Source of the DNA: Ruegeria sp. Alg231-54
Lineage (GTDB): Bacteria > Pseudomonadota > Alphaproteobacteria > Rhodobacterales > Rhodobacteraceae
Length of the DNA: 64,000 nucleotides
NCBI RefSeq assembly: GCF_900143525.1
Contig: NZ_FREZ01000010.1
Span: forward strand, 62,001 to 126,000
Direction: 5' to 3'
The translations under genes were made by a program, and so were the position numbers. Within the stretch, counting starts at the first letter, position 1. Every line of letters begins with the position of its first letter. Shown here piece after piece: positions 36,905-45,877 of the stretch. Below the pieces are notes generated by a model, which saw nothing but the letters and a program-made list of their open reading frames with translations, was not told the DNA's origin and did no database searches.

Positions 36905-37524
36905 GCGGTCTGGCACTGCTCGACTATGCCTCAGTTCTGGTTTTTGCCCTGACGGGTGCATTGGTGGCTAGCCGGGCACAGCTGGATTTGGTGGGTTTTG
37001 CCTTTATGGCCTGCCTGACTGCTGTGGGCGGCGGAACCGTCCGCGACCTGCTGTTGGACCGGCACCCGGTGTTCTGGGTCGGTCAACCGGACTATATCCT
37101 GATCGCCACAGCGGCAGCTGTGGTGGTGTTTTTCACCGCCCATTTGGTGGAAAGCCGATACAACTTGCTGGTCTGGCTGGACAGTTTCGCTCTGTCGATT
37201 GCCGCGGCAGCAGGTGCTGGCGCAGCCTTGTCGCTGAACCAATCCGGTGTCATCGTTGTGCTGATGGGCGTCACAACGGGCTGCCTTGGCGGCTTAATGC
37301 GGGACGTGGTCTGCAACGAAGTGCCACTGGTCCTGAAACAGGGTGAGCTCTACGTCTCTTGCGCGTTTGCCGGGGCTTTTGCCGCTGTGATCGCAACCCG
37401 GCTTGGTTTCGACGAGCTGGCCACACTGGCCGCCTGTGCGTTGATCTGCTGGTCATTGCGGGCGGGATCATTGGTGTTTGGCTGGCGGCTTCCGGTTTAC
37501 AAGGCGCGGCCGCCGCGGCAATAA
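36901..37524 (+). CDS. Trimeric intracellular cation channel (TRIC/UPF0126) family protein
   Basis: A 207-aa membrane protein with seven predicted helices in two repeats. Family repeats are seen as [26 protein letters not shown] and [25 protein letters not shown]; the GGG/GG bends line the pore in TRIC channels. The start is GTG 36901, overlapping the rnhA stop. The ion carried in bacteria is probably K+, from work on prokaryotic TRICs. Confidence 0.88.
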   Translation: MSGLALLDYASVLVFALTGALVASRAQLDLVGFAFMACLTAVGGGTVRDLLLDRHPVFWVGQPDYILIATAAAVVVFFTAHLVESRYNLLVWLDSFALSIAAAAGAGAALSLNQSGVIVVLMGVTTGCLGGLMRDVVCNEVPLVLKQGELYVSCAFAGAFAAVIATRLGFDELATLAACALICWSLRAGSLVFGWRLPVYKARPPRQ

Positions 37525-37578
37525 ATGGGTGCAAAATGTTCGATCTGCATTTCCTGTGCCACAGAAGTGAGAACTGAA

Positions 37579-38181
37579 ATGAAATTCACTTTCCCCGTTT
37601 TTGTCGCCTCACTGGCCTTTCTGGGTGCGTGTGCAGAGCGATACGACGCGGTCAGCTTCGTTGTACAGGGCGACGAAATCGTTGCTTCGGGGGCTATTGA
37701 TCACACGACACTCAGCGCTTTTGAAGAAATCACTGCGGCCAATCCCGAGATCAAGACACTTGTACTGCAGAACGTCGAAGGCTCGGTCGATGATGATGCA
37801 AATGTCGTTTTCAGCCGCGTTGTGCGAGACGAAGGGTTCGATACTGTGGTGCCCTCAAACGGCTTGGTCGCCTCTGGTGGCACCGATCTGTTCCTGGCCG
37901 GCAATCGACGCACTCTGGAACCTGGCGCATGCGTCGGGGTTCATAGCTGGGGCGGCAGCGGATATGTGGCTGCCAACCTGCCCGAAAACCACCCCGAGCA
38001 CGATCGCTATCTCGACTATTTCAATGATATTGGTGTCGACCCGGCCTTTTATTGGTTCACGCTTGATGCAGCGTCCGAGGACGAAATGCACTGGATGTCA
38101 GCAGAGGAAGCCAATCGCTTCAAAATGGCGACGCGCAATTCGAAATCGTTGGGATCAACAGTGATTTGCGACGAGCGATAA
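37579..38181 (+). CDS. Lipoprotein with ClpP-like fold (COG3904-like)
   Basis: A 200-aa lipoprotein with signal MKFTFPVFVASLAFLGAC (lipobox LGAC). The mature part looks like the ClpP/crotonase-type periplasmic proteins of COG3904: TLVLQNVEGSVDDDAN, then VPSNGLVASGGTDLFLAGNRRTL, with Ser where a nucleophile is expected, and GACVGVHSWGGSG, with a His at the usual place. A Ser/His-dependent hydrolase is possible but unproven. It is 54 bases after the TRIC-like gene, with a poor ribosome-binding site. Confidence 0.68.
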   Translation: MKFTFPVFVASLAFLGACAERYDAVSFVVQGDEIVASGAIDHTTLSAFEEITAANPEIKTLVLQNVEGSVDDDANVVFSRVVRDEGFDTVVPSNGLVASGGTDLFLAGNRRTLEPGACVGVHSWGGSGYVAANLPENHPEHDRYLDYFNDIGVDPAFYWFTLDAASEDEMHWMSAEEANRFKMATRNSKSLGSTVICDER

Positions 38182-38187
38182 CTCCGT

Positions 38188-38424
38188 TCAACGACGCAGA
38201 TAAGTCTGCCAGATCCAGATCACCAGCAGCGCGCCCAGAACCGCGCCCACGAAACCGGACAACCAACCTGCCACGGTGATCAAGGCCCGCAACAGGAACC
38301 CACCAACCAAAACACCAACGATGCCAATCAACATGGTTGTGGGAATGTTGGCCTCGATCCGCATCAGGCGGGTGGCCAAGAACCCTGCGGCGGCTCCGAT
38401 GACGATCAGCGCGATGACAGGCAA
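38188..38424 (-). CDS. GlsB/YeaQ/YmgE-like small membrane protein
   Basis: A 78-aa protein with three hydrophobic helices: MPVIALIVIGAAAGFLATRL, MLIGIVGVLVGGFLLRAL and GFVGAVLGALLVIWIWQ. The Gly-rich IGIVGVLVGGFL and final GAVLGALLVIW are typical of the transglycosylase-associated GlsB/YeaQ family, whose biochemical role is unknown. It is adjacent to a similar small protein gene at 38426. Confidence 0.8.
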   Translation of the reverse strand: MPVIALIVIGAAAGFLATRLMRIEANIPTTMLIGIVGVLVGGFLLRALITVAGWLSGFVGAVLGALLVIWIWQTYLRR

Positions 38425-38425
38425 G

Positions 38426-38662
38426 TCAGCTCCTCCAATGGGTCGGCACGATTATTAGCGCACCGATTGATGAAATTACAGCGTCCAAACCCGGCGGGCC
38501 AAAGCTGATGCCGAACATAATGCGCACAAAATAGAATAGAAATGCACCGCCTACGCAGATGATGATGGATGGCAAGTATCCGTTGTGCGTAAAGCCTGTC
38601 TTTTCAGACAGGTAACCGACAATCCCTGCGATCACGACAGTGCCCATCAAGACCATGAACAT
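38426..38662 (-). CDS. Small membrane protein, related in layout to the next gene
   Basis: A 78-aa protein with three hydrophobic segments: MFMVLMGTVVIAGIVGYLSEK, LPSIIICVGGAFLFYFVRIM and LDAVISSIGALIIV. Size and helix order match the GlsB-like neighbour, one base downstream, although residue identity is low. This could be an old tandem duplication. Its start is six bases from the fmt stop, so it may be in the fmt transcript. Confidence 0.65.
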   Translation of the reverse strand: MFMVLMGTVVIAGIVGYLSEKTGFTHNGYLPSIIICVGGAFLFYFVRIMFGISFGPPGLDAVISSIGALIIVPTHWRS

Positions 38663-38668
38663 GTGGCG

Positions 38669-39583
38669 TTACTCCGAAGACAGGCGGCTGCCAACCGGGA
38701 TGGGCCAGCCCCGCAGAAAGGTTTCCTTATCCTGAGCGCCTTTACCAGCCCGTTGCAAGCGCAACAGATCAACGGCGCCCTCGCCACAAGCCACTGTCAG
38801 AGCATCGTCCAGAACTTCGCCGGGAACACCCTGCCCCTCGGCCAGTCGCGACGCCAGCAGTTTCACGCGGTTCCCGTCAATCTCTGTCCAGGCACCGGGG
38901 AATGGGGACAGAGCGCGGATCTGCCGATCAACCTCAGTTGCGGGCCGCGACCAGTCAATCCGTGCCTCTGATTTGTCGATCTTGGCGGCATAGGTGACAC
39001 CGACCTCGGGCTGCGGCTCGGGCGTCAGATGCGGCAGATCGCGCAAAGCTTCGGCAATCAGTTTTGCGCCCATTATCGACAGGCGGTCATGCAACTGGTC
39101 GGTGGTTTCCTCGATCCCGATATCGGTTGCTTCGCGCATAAGAACCGGGCCTGTGTCCAACCCGGCCTCCATCTGCATGATGCAGATACCGGTTTGCGCA
39201 TCACCGGACATGATGGCCCGATGGATCGGGGCCGCCCCGCGCCAACGCGGCAACAGGCTGGCATGGATATTCAGACAGCCCTGTGCGGGCGCATCCAAGA
39301 TGGGCTGCGGCAGGATCAAACCATAGGCTACAACAACAGCCACATCTGCGTTCAACGCTGCAAACGCGTCCTTTTCCTCAGCCGATTTCAGAGAGACCGG
39401 ATGACGGACAGTGAGCCCCAGCGCCTCGGCCCGTGCATGAACCGGAGTCGGACGGTCTTTTTTGCCACGACCGGCCGGGCGCGGCGGCTGGCAATACACG
39501 GAGACAATGTCATGCTCCGCTTCGACCAGCGCATCCAGAACCGGAACCGAAAAGTCGGGCGTACCCATGAATACAATGCGCAT
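38669..39583 (-). CDS. fmt: Methionyl-tRNA formyltransferase
   Basis: This enzyme formylates initiator Met-tRNA using 10-formyltetrahydrofolate. It is 304 aa, beginning [19 protein letters not shown], with the loop [17 protein letters not shown], the hydrolase-like active site [21 protein letters not shown] and D in [10 protein letters not shown]. It follows the second deformylase gene by two bases, giving def-def-fmt. Confidence 0.97.
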   Translation of the reverse strand: MRIVFMGTPDFSVPVLDALVEAEHDIVSVYCQPPRPAGRGKKDRPTPVHARAEALGLTVRHPVSLKSAEEKDAFAALNADVAVVVAYGLILPQPILDAPAQGCLNIHASLLPRWRGAAPIHRAIMSGDAQTGICIMQMEAGLDTGPVLMREATDIGIEETTDQLHDRLSIMGAKLIAEALRDLPHLTPEPQPEVGVTYAAKIDKSEARIDWSRPATEVDRQIRALSPFPGAWTEIDGNRVKLLASRLAEGQGVPGEVLDDALTVACGEGAVDLLRLQRAGKGAQDKETFLRGWPIPVGSRLSSE

Positions 39584-39585
39584 CT

Positions 39586-40080
39586 CTACCCCAGCTTTTT
39601 AGCTTTGCGCAGCAGCATGTCCCGTTTGACCTTGCCGAGTCGGTCGAAATACATCTTCCCGTTCAGATGGTCGATTTGGTGCTGTACGCTTGTGGCCTCG
39701 ATTCCGACAAAGTCGCGGCGGTCCACCATGCCCTGTTCGTTCAGAAACTTGACCGTCACTGCGCGCGGGCGTTTCACCTTGGCCGAAACACCGGGCAGGT
39801 TCGGGCTGGCCTCATCATGTTCGCGCAATTCGATTGAGCTGTGCAGGATTTCCGGGTTCGCCAAACGCACAGCCTTACCGCGTTCGACCGAGCCGTCCAC
39901 CACGGCCAGCCGCAACAAGACACCGATCTGCGGCGCGGCAAGGCCAACACCAGGCATCGCCTCCATCGTGTCGATCATGTCGTCCCAGATGGCGCGGATT
40001 TCTTCGGTGATCTCGGCGACGTCCTCCGCCTTGGTGCGCAGGCGTTTGTCGGGCCATGGCAGGCAGGTACGAGCGGTCAT
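39586..40080 (-). CDS. Peptide deformylase-like protein, probably catalytically inactive
   Basis: A 164-aa deformylase homologue between def and fmt. Motif 1 is intact ([11 protein letters not shown], residues 44-54). In motif 2 the aligned segment is DEASPNLPG (89-97), with Ser92 where the metal-binding Cys of EGCLS should be. In motif 3, HQIDH (134-138), Gln135 replaces the catalytic Glu of HEIDH. Both changes should abolish normal deformylation. It starts by an ATGA overlap with def. The frame is open and well formed, so it is kept as a protein, not a pseudogene; a binding or regulatory role is inferred. Confidence 0.85.
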   Translation of the reverse strand: MTARTCLPWPDKRLRTKAEDVAEITEEIRAIWDDMIDTMEAMPGVGLAAPQIGVLLRLAVVDGSVERGKAVRLANPEILHSSIELREHDEASPNLPGVSAKVKRPRAVTVKFLNEQGMVDRRDFVGIEATSVQHQIDHLNGKMYFDRLGKVKRDMLLRKAKKLG

Positions 40081-40595
40081 GCGCGGGCCTGCTCGCGCTT
40101 TAGTTTCTGCATCTTTCGCGTGATCATCTGCCGTTTCAGCGGCTTGAGATAGTCGATGAACAGCTTGCCGTTCAAATGGTCGATCTCATGCTGAACACAG
40201 GTCGCCCACAGGCCGTCGAATGTGTCCTGCTGCAAATTGCCATCCCGGTCGATCCACGTGACATCAACCACTTTGGGGCGCGTGACTTCGGCGAATTGAT
40301 CGGGGATCGACAGGCAGCCTTCCTCGTAGACATTGGTTTCATCGGACGAGGCGATAACCTCGGGGTTGAACATAATCAGCGGACGCGGGGCTTCGCCCTC
40401 TTCCTTAATGCAGTCCAACACGATCAACCGATCCAGCACGCCGATCTGAGGCGCGGCCAGACCAACGCCAGGCGCGTCATACATCGTCTCCAGCATGTCG
40501 TCTGCCAGCTTGCGCAGCTCGTCGCTGATATCTGCCACAGGCGCGCAGACCTTTTTCAGGCGGGGGTCGGGATGGATCAGGATATTGCGTTTCAT
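40077..40595 (-). CDS. def: Peptide deformylase
   Basis: This metalloenzyme removes the formyl group from nascent proteins. It is 172 aa with all three motifs: [21 protein letters not shown] and HEIDHLNGKLFIDYL. It begins the def, deformylase-like, fmt operon and is the copy expected to provide the activity. Confidence 0.97.
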   Translation of the reverse strand: MKRNILIHPDPRLKKVCAPVADISDELRKLADDMLETMYDAPGVGLAAPQIGVLDRLIVLDCIKEEGEAPRPLIMFNPEVIASSDETNVYEEGCLSIPDQFAEVTRPKVVDVTWIDRDGNLQQDTFDGLWATCVQHEIDHLNGKLFIDYLKPLKRQMITRKMQKLKREQARA

Positions 40596-40689
40596 GGGGT
40601 TGATTTAGGCCATCCCGCACTACACCGCAACGCCCCCCTTGCACCCGCTGGATTTGTAGCTAGCTTTCGTCCGGACAGATGGAGCAGAC

Positions 40690-41862
40690 ATGACTTTCAA
40701 CGACCTGATCGACCGCCGGGGAACCAACAGTTCAAAATGGGATAAGATGGAGCAAATCTACGGTGTGCCCCCGCAGGACGGGTTGGCCATGTGGACGGCA
40801 GATTCCGATTACCCAACAGCGCCTTGCGTGATTGATGCGGTTCGAAAAGCGGCAGACCATGGGGTCTTTGGGTATTCGTGGATTCACCCGGAATATCTGG
40901 CATCGATTCAGTGGTGGATGAAGAACCGCCATAGCTGGGACATCGACACCGATTGGGTGCTGACTTCACAGGGGTTAGGCAATGCGATCGCCCTGTCTCT
41001 GGATGTCTGGAGCGAACCCGGCGACGGCGTCGTCATCTTCAGCCCCGTCTACCATGAGTTTGCCCACAAGGTGAACAAATCGGGTCGCCGCGTTGTCGAG
41101 TGCCCGCTAGTTCGCCAAGGCGAAACCTATGGCCTGGATCTGGACGATGCTCAGTCGCGTCTGGACGGGTCGGAAAAGCTGTTGCTGTGGTGCTCGCCGC
41201 AAAACCCCTCGGGCCGGGTGTGGACACCGGATGAACTGCGTGCCGTAGCCGCATTCGCCGAACGTAATGGGTTGATTTTGGTCTCGGATGAGATCCACCA
41301 CGATCTGGTCTATCCTGGTAATACGTTCGTGCCGATGGATGTGGCTGCGCCGGATGCGCGGCCGTGGACCGTGACCCTGACTGCGGCGTCCAAGACATTC
41401 AACATCGCCGGTCAGCGAACCGGTAACATGATTATTCCTGACCCCAAACTGCGCGCGGCCATGCGGCACCGCATTCAGACGCTGGATTATGACCCCAGCG
41501 CATTGGGCGTGGCGATGATAACTGCCGCCTATTCACCTGAAGGGGCCGCATGGGTTGATGAGCAGGTTGCGCACCTTGCGGGCAACTGCCAGGTCTTTGA
41601 CGCAGCAATCGCCGAGATCCCTGGTCTGTGGTCCATGCCGCTGCAGGCCACCTATTTGGCTTGGGTAGAATTCTCAGGAACCGGCATGACCCATGAAGAG
41701 TTTGTCCGTCGCCTGCGCGAAGATGCCAAAATCGCAACCTCCTCAGGCCCCGGTTTCGGCGCAGGTGGTGAGACCTTCGAACGGTTTAACTTGGCCACTC
41801 AGCGTGCACGGGTCGAAGAGGCATGCGCCCGGCTAAAGCATGCATTTGCTGATTTGCAGTGA
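40690..41862 (+). CDS. MalY/PatB-type PLP-dependent lyase or aminotransferase
   Basis: A 390-aa fold-type I PLP enzyme of the MalY/PatB family, usually cystathionine beta-lyase (C-S lyase). Features are RRGTNSSKWDKM at the N-terminus, PPQDGLAMWTADSDYPTAP, LLLWCSPQNPSGRVWTPDEL, the cofactor Asp in LVSDEIHHDLVY and the PLP lysine in LTAASKTFNIAGQRTG. It is a single gene divergent from def, 94 bases apart. Methionine or organosulfur metabolism is likely. Confidence 0.9.
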   Translation: MTFNDLIDRRGTNSSKWDKMEQIYGVPPQDGLAMWTADSDYPTAPCVIDAVRKAADHGVFGYSWIHPEYLASIQWWMKNRHSWDIDTDWVLTSQGLGNAIALSLDVWSEPGDGVVIFSPVYHEFAHKVNKSGRRVVECPLVRQGETYGLDLDDAQSRLDGSEKLLLWCSPQNPSGRVWTPDELRAVAAFAERNGLILVSDEIHHDLVYPGNTFVPMDVAAPDARPWTVTLTAASKTFNIAGQRTGNMIIPDPKLRAAMRHRIQTLDYDPSALGVAMITAAYSPEGAAWVDEQVAHLAGNCQVFDAAIAEIPGLWSMPLQATYLAWVEFSGTGMTHEEFVRRLREDAKIATSSGPGFGAGGETFERFNLATQRARVEEACARLKHAFADLQ

Positions 41863-41898
41863 ACGAGGCGGCCAACGGCGATGTCGTTGGACCTGCCC

Positions 41899-42252
41899 TC
41901 AATCCTTGTGCCCAAGCAACGCAATCGGCGCGTCCGGCGCGCGGTAGAAATCCAGCGGAGCCTTGTCGGCTGCGGCCGTGCTGCGCTTGAACTCGTACCG
42001 CATTTCGCCTGCTTCATCCTCATCCGCGATGATTAGGCATTGGTACAAGTGATTGACACCATCATAGATATCCACAAGCCCGCGCAGTTGAGGCGTGGTA
42101 TCGGCCTCAACTGTAAATCCATCTTTCCACAATCGAAGAATCTTGTAGGTATTGTCGCCAATATCGACACGTAGGCGGCTGATCTTTTTCAATCCTGCGA
42201 TTCGCGCCGCATCCAATTCGGCAGCAATTTCCTTTGAAACATAAGTACTCAT
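41899..42252 (-). CDS. Conserved hypothetical protein
   Basis: A 117-aa cytoplasmic protein without a recognised domain. The N-terminus is a helix (KEIAAELDAARIAGLKKISRL), followed by strands RVDIGDNTYKILRLWKDGFTVEADTTPQLRGLVDIYDG, then YQCLIIADEDEAGEMRYEFKRST, a layout similar to small PilZ-like or beta-barrel proteins. ATG 42252 with GGGGGAG upstream is a clear start. It stands alone between the MalY-like gene and the glutathionyl reductase gene. Confidence 0.65.
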   Translation of the reverse strand: MSTYVSKEIAAELDAARIAGLKKISRLRVDIGDNTYKILRLWKDGFTVEADTTPQLRGLVDIYDGVNHLYQCLIIADEDEAGEMRYEFKRSTAAADKAPLDFYRAPDAPIALLGHKD

Positions 42253-42467
42253 AAAAATATCTCCCCCGGCAGTGTATTCTATTGTGAGGCGCAAATTGTA
42301 AAAATCCAGTGAACCTGATCACAGTCAGCGCCGGGATTTCTATTTGTTGCACAGAAATCCCAATCCATCCTGTGCGTATGCGCAGGAAGGATGCGCGCGC
42401 CCTCGCATAGGAACGCCTCATGTACCCGCCTATGTTTGGCGCAAACGCTTTTCGGAGGGCATGAGCA

Positions 42468-43457
42468 ATGGGCCTGTTGGTCGACGGTAAATGGCACGAC
42501 ACTTGGTATGACACCAAATCCACTGGCGGCGCGTTCAAACGCAGCGCCGCGCAGTTTCGCAATTGGCTGACAGCAGATGGCAGCGCGGGACCATCGGGCA
42601 AGGGTGGCTTCAACGCTGAAACCGACCGCTATCACCTCTATGTCAGCCTGGCCTGCCCATGGGCGCACCGCACTCTGATCTTCAGGGAACTGAAAGGTTT
42701 GAACAAGCACGTCTCAGTCTCGGTGGTGCATCCCGACATGCTGGACAAGGGCTGGACCTTCGAGACTGATGACCACGGGGCAACCGGGGACACACTTTAC
42801 GGTCTGGGCTTTGCCCACCAGATTTACACCAAGGCCGACCCGACCTATTCGGGTCGTGTCACAGTGCCGATCCTGTGGGACAAGAAACAGCAGACGATCG
42901 TTTCGAACGAAAGTTCGGAAATCATCCGCATGTTCAATTCGGCCTTTGACGGGATCACCGGCAACCCCGACGATTACTGGCCCGAAGCGATGCGCGATGA
43001 GATCGAAGAGGTGAATGCGCGCATCTATTCCAACGTCAACAACGGCGTCTACAAATCCGGCTTTGCCACCAGCCAACAAGCTTATGACGCAGCGGTGGAT
43101 CCGCTGTTTGAAACGCTGGACTGGCTAGAGGATCGTTTGGCTTCAAACCGTTATCTGATGGGGGATCGCCTGACCGAGGCTGACTGGCGGTTGTTCACGA
43201 CGCTGATCCGGTTCGATCCCGTCTATCATCTGCATTTCAAATGCAACCGGCGGCGACTGATCGATTACCCCAACCTGTGGGCTTTTACGCGCGAGCTGTA
43301 TCAATGGCTGGGCGTCGCTTCGACGGTGAACATGCACCACATCGTGCGCCACTATCACTATAGCCACGAAAGCATCAATCCGCATCGGATCATCCCGACC
43401 AACCCGGTTTTGGACTACATGGAACCGCACGGGCGCGGTCAGCGGCCCGCCGCGTAA
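42468..43457 (+). CDS. Glutathionyl-hydroquinone reductase (YqjG/ECM4 family)
   Basis: A glutathione transferase of the xi class that reduces glutathionyl-hydroquinones. It is 329 aa with the catalytic Cys in the YVSLACPWAHRTLIFR motif, IVSNESSEIIRMFNSAF, and the C-terminal helical domain with RYLMGDRLTEADWRLFTTLIRFDPVYHLHFKCN. It has a proper ATG at 42468 with GGAGG close by. Its last 19 bases overlap the convergent receiver-domain gene. Confidence 0.93.
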   Translation: MGLLVDGKWHDTWYDTKSTGGAFKRSAAQFRNWLTADGSAGPSGKGGFNAETDRYHLYVSLACPWAHRTLIFRELKGLNKHVSVSVVHPDMLDKGWTFETDDHGATGDTLYGLGFAHQIYTKADPTYSGRVTVPILWDKKQQTIVSNESSEIIRMFNSAFDGITGNPDDYWPEAMRDEIEEVNARIYSNVNNGVYKSGFATSQQAYDAAVDPLFETLDWLEDRLASNRYLMGDRLTEADWRLFTTLIRFDPVYHLHFKCNRRRLIDYPNLWAFTRELYQWLGVASTVNMHHIVRHYHYSHESINPHRIIPTNPVLDYMEPHGRGQRPAA

Positions 43458-43801
43458 TGTTCAACCATCGCCGCCAGATCTTCTGGCGGCGTGCCGCTTT
43501 GCACATAAGCGCACGCGTTTGGACTGTGGGCAAAGATCGATCCGTCTGAAAAAAAGGTGGTGTTGGTAACAAAGATCACCCGCGCCTCGGGGCGGCGATA
43601 GCTGGCGAAATCAGCCACTGCCAACGCACTGCCATTTTCCAGCACCAGATCCAACACGATGATATCGAAATCCGTGCCATACAACGCAAGGATCGCAGCC
43701 TCTTGCCCGGCAACGAGCGTCACTTCGGCGCCTTGCCGTTCCAGATGTCTTTTCCAGACCCGACCAAGGTCGGGGTTACTCTCAACAATCAGTACATTCA
43801 T
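43439..43801 (-). CDS. Single-domain response-regulator receiver, atypical
   Basis: A 120-aa receiver domain with no output domain. Phosphoacceptor Asp51 is kept in FDIIVLDLVLENG, and the Thr-type switch is in VIFVTNTTF. The usual acidic pair is only VESN (Glu7-Ser8), and the conserved lysine of the KP motif is Gln101 in AYVQSGTPP. Loss of the lysine usually weakens phosphorylation-driven switching, so it may work without phosphorylation. ATG 43801 (MNVLIVESNPD) is chosen over the in-frame extension to 43861. No kinase gene is adjacent. Confidence 0.82.
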   Translation of the reverse strand: MNVLIVESNPDLGRVWKRHLERQGAEVTLVAGQEAAILALYGTDFDIIVLDLVLENGSALAVADFASYRRPEARVIFVTNTTFFSDGSIFAHSPNACAYVQSGTPPEDLAAMVEHYAAGR

Positions 43802-43983
43802 TTGCAACAACCTCGGCACTTGGTAGAGTGTGCGGTGCCGACCCCCGTGGTTTGTGATCACGCTTATTCCTTAACAAAGTGTTAACGGTGCCGGTCAACC
43901 GGGCCGATCACGCGGATTTGCTTGTGCAAGCGGCAAAAATCCGCTTGAAGCACAACAAACGCGCAATTCCGACGAGAACACCG

Positions 43984-44949
43984 ATGGCAAGCCCAAACGC
44001 AGATTTGAACCCCCGTGCCGCGCGCGACCATGGCGGCGGGCTGGACGGTGCTATCGCCCGGTTCGGCGGGGCACGCGACAATTGGCTGGACCTGTCCACC
44101 GGCATCAACCCACACCCGTATCCGGTGTCGGGGCTGAACCCGTCGGATTGGGCCGCGCTGCCGGATCACGGTGCGTTCGAACGGCTGTCTGCCGCCGCAC
44201 GCCAGTTCTGGTCTGTTCCCGATGGTGCCGCGATTCTGCCCGCGCCCGGCGCATCAGCAGTAATCGCCCGCATGCCTGCCCTTGCGGAGACGGGCCGGGT
44301 GCAGATCACGGCCCCCACCTACAACGAACACGCGGCGGCTTTTTCCGCGCAGGGTTGGACAGTTCAATCGAACGGTCCAGCCGAGGCGCGCGTCCTTGTG
44401 CACCCGAATAATCCGGATGGACGTATCTGGACCGTAGAGGACGCCGATGCCCCGCTGACCGTGATTGATGAGAGTTTTTGTGACGTTTGCCCTGACGCAT
44501 CCCTAATTCATCTGGCCGAGCAGCCCGGTGTGATCGTGTTGAAAAGTTTCGGCAAATTCTGGGGTTTGGCCGGGCTACGGCTGGGATTTGCAATTGGCCG
44601 CCCTGATTTGATCTCAAAGCTGAACGATTTGACCGGGCCGTGGTCTGTCTCTGGCCCTGCCCTTCGGATCGGGGAACGGGCGCTGCGGGACACGGACTGG
44701 GCCAAAGCAACCCGTCAGCAGTTGGCGGCAGCGACAGAACAGCTAGACCGGATCATGACCGGCAAGGGGGCAAAACTGGTCGGCGGCACCACGTTGTTCC
44801 GCCTTTATGACGTCGACGATGCCGCCGCTTGGCAGGCCAAGCTGGCCCGCGCCCATATCTGGAGCCGCATATTCCCCTACTCAAACACTTATCTGCGCCT
44901 TGGCTTGCCGCCTACAGACGGATGGCGTCAGCTTGAGGCCGCGTTGTGA
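43984..44949 (+). CDS. cobC: Threonine-phosphate decarboxylase (cobalamin biosynthesis)
   Basis: A PLP enzyme that makes (R)-1-amino-2-propanol phosphate for the cobalamin side chain. It is 321 aa with [17 protein letters not shown]...[14 protein letters not shown] at the N-terminus, [11 protein letters not shown], the Asp in VIDESFCDV, and the PLP lysine in [18 protein letters not shown]. Its stop overlaps the cobD start by four bases. No other late cobalamin genes are in the window apart from the distant adenosyltransferase. Confidence 0.92.
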   Translation: MASPNADLNPRAARDHGGGLDGAIARFGGARDNWLDLSTGINPHPYPVSGLNPSDWAALPDHGAFERLSAAARQFWSVPDGAAILPAPGASAVIARMPALAETGRVQITAPTYNEHAAAFSAQGWTVQSNGPAEARVLVHPNNPDGRIWTVEDADAPLTVIDESFCDVCPDASLIHLAEQPGVIVLKSFGKFWGLAGLRLGFAIGRPDLISKLNDLTGPWSVSGPALRIGERALRDTDWAKATRQQLAAATEQLDRIMTGKGAKLVGGTTLFRLYDVDDAAAWQAKLARAHIWSRIFPYSNTYLRLGLPPTDGWRQLEAAL

Positions 44950-45866
44950 GCACGGCTTTTCTGCTGGTTTGCGCCATGTGTCTGGACGCGGCGCTTGGAG
45001 AGCCAGATTGGATCTGGTCGCGCATTCGTCATCCGGCAGTGATGATCGGCACTGTCATCGGCTGGTTGGACCTGCGCCTGAACCGCGGAACGAATAGGCG
45101 CTTGAAAGGCGTGGCCATCGTGCTGCTGCTGATCTTTGGCGCAGTGATTCTGGGCCGCACGCTGACCTTGTTTGGGCCGGTGATCGAAATCGTCCTTGCC
45201 GCAATTCTGCTGGCACAGAAGTCACTGGTGACCCATGTGCGCGATGTCGGTAACGGGCTTCGCTCCTCCTTAACCGAGGGCCGCGCCAAAGTCGCCATGA
45301 TCGTTTCGCGCGATACGCGGCACATGACCGAGGCGCAGGTCGCGCGATCCGCTATTGAAAGCGCTGCCGAAAATCTCAGCGACGGCGTAATTGCGCCCGC
45401 CTTCTGGTTTCTGGTCGCGGGCCTGCCGGGGTTGCTGATCTACAAGGCGGTCAACACCGCCGATAGCATGATCGGCTACCGGTCGGAAAAGTACCGCGAC
45501 CTCGGCTGGGCCGCGGCGCGTCTGGACGATTTGTTGAACCTCATTCCCGCCCGTCTGACCTGCGTGATGATCGTGGCACTATCCGGTCAATGGGCGCGCT
45601 GGCCAGAAATGGTCGCGGATGCACGTCGCCATATCTCACCCAACGCCGGTTGGCCCGAGGCCGCGATGGCGCGCGCCTTAAACGTCGCCCTTGCCGGGCC
45701 GCGCAGCTATGACGGACAGGTCCGCGATCTGGCCTGGGTCAACGGTGATGCGCCACGTAACATCGGCGCGCCGGAGATTTTCCGCGCATGTGACATGCTT
45801 TGGCGGGTTTGGGGGCTTGCGCTGGGCCTCGTGTCGGTGTGGGTTGGGGTCAGCTTTATTTTCTGA
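44946..45866 (+). CDS. cobD: Adenosylcobinamide-phosphate synthase
   Basis: A membrane enzyme that attaches aminopropanol phosphate to adenosylcobyric acid (CobD/CbiB). It is 306 aa with several hydrophobic segments. Family features are [62 protein letters not shown] and [34 protein letters not shown]. It starts at GTG 44946 within an overlap with cobC. Confidence 0.95.
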   Translation: MSTAFLLVCAMCLDAALGEPDWIWSRIRHPAVMIGTVIGWLDLRLNRGTNRRLKGVAIVLLLIFGAVILGRTLTLFGPVIEIVLAAILLAQKSLVTHVRDVGNGLRSSLTEGRAKVAMIVSRDTRHMTEAQVARSAIESAAENLSDGVIAPAFWFLVAGLPGLLIYKAVNTADSMIGYRSEKYRDLGWAAARLDDLLNLIPARLTCVMIVALSGQWARWPEMVADARRHISPNAGWPEAAMARALNVALAGPRSYDGQVRDLAWVNGDAPRNIGAPEIFRACDMLWRVWGLALGLVSVWVGVSFIF

Positions 45867-45877
45867 CGGACCCTAAA

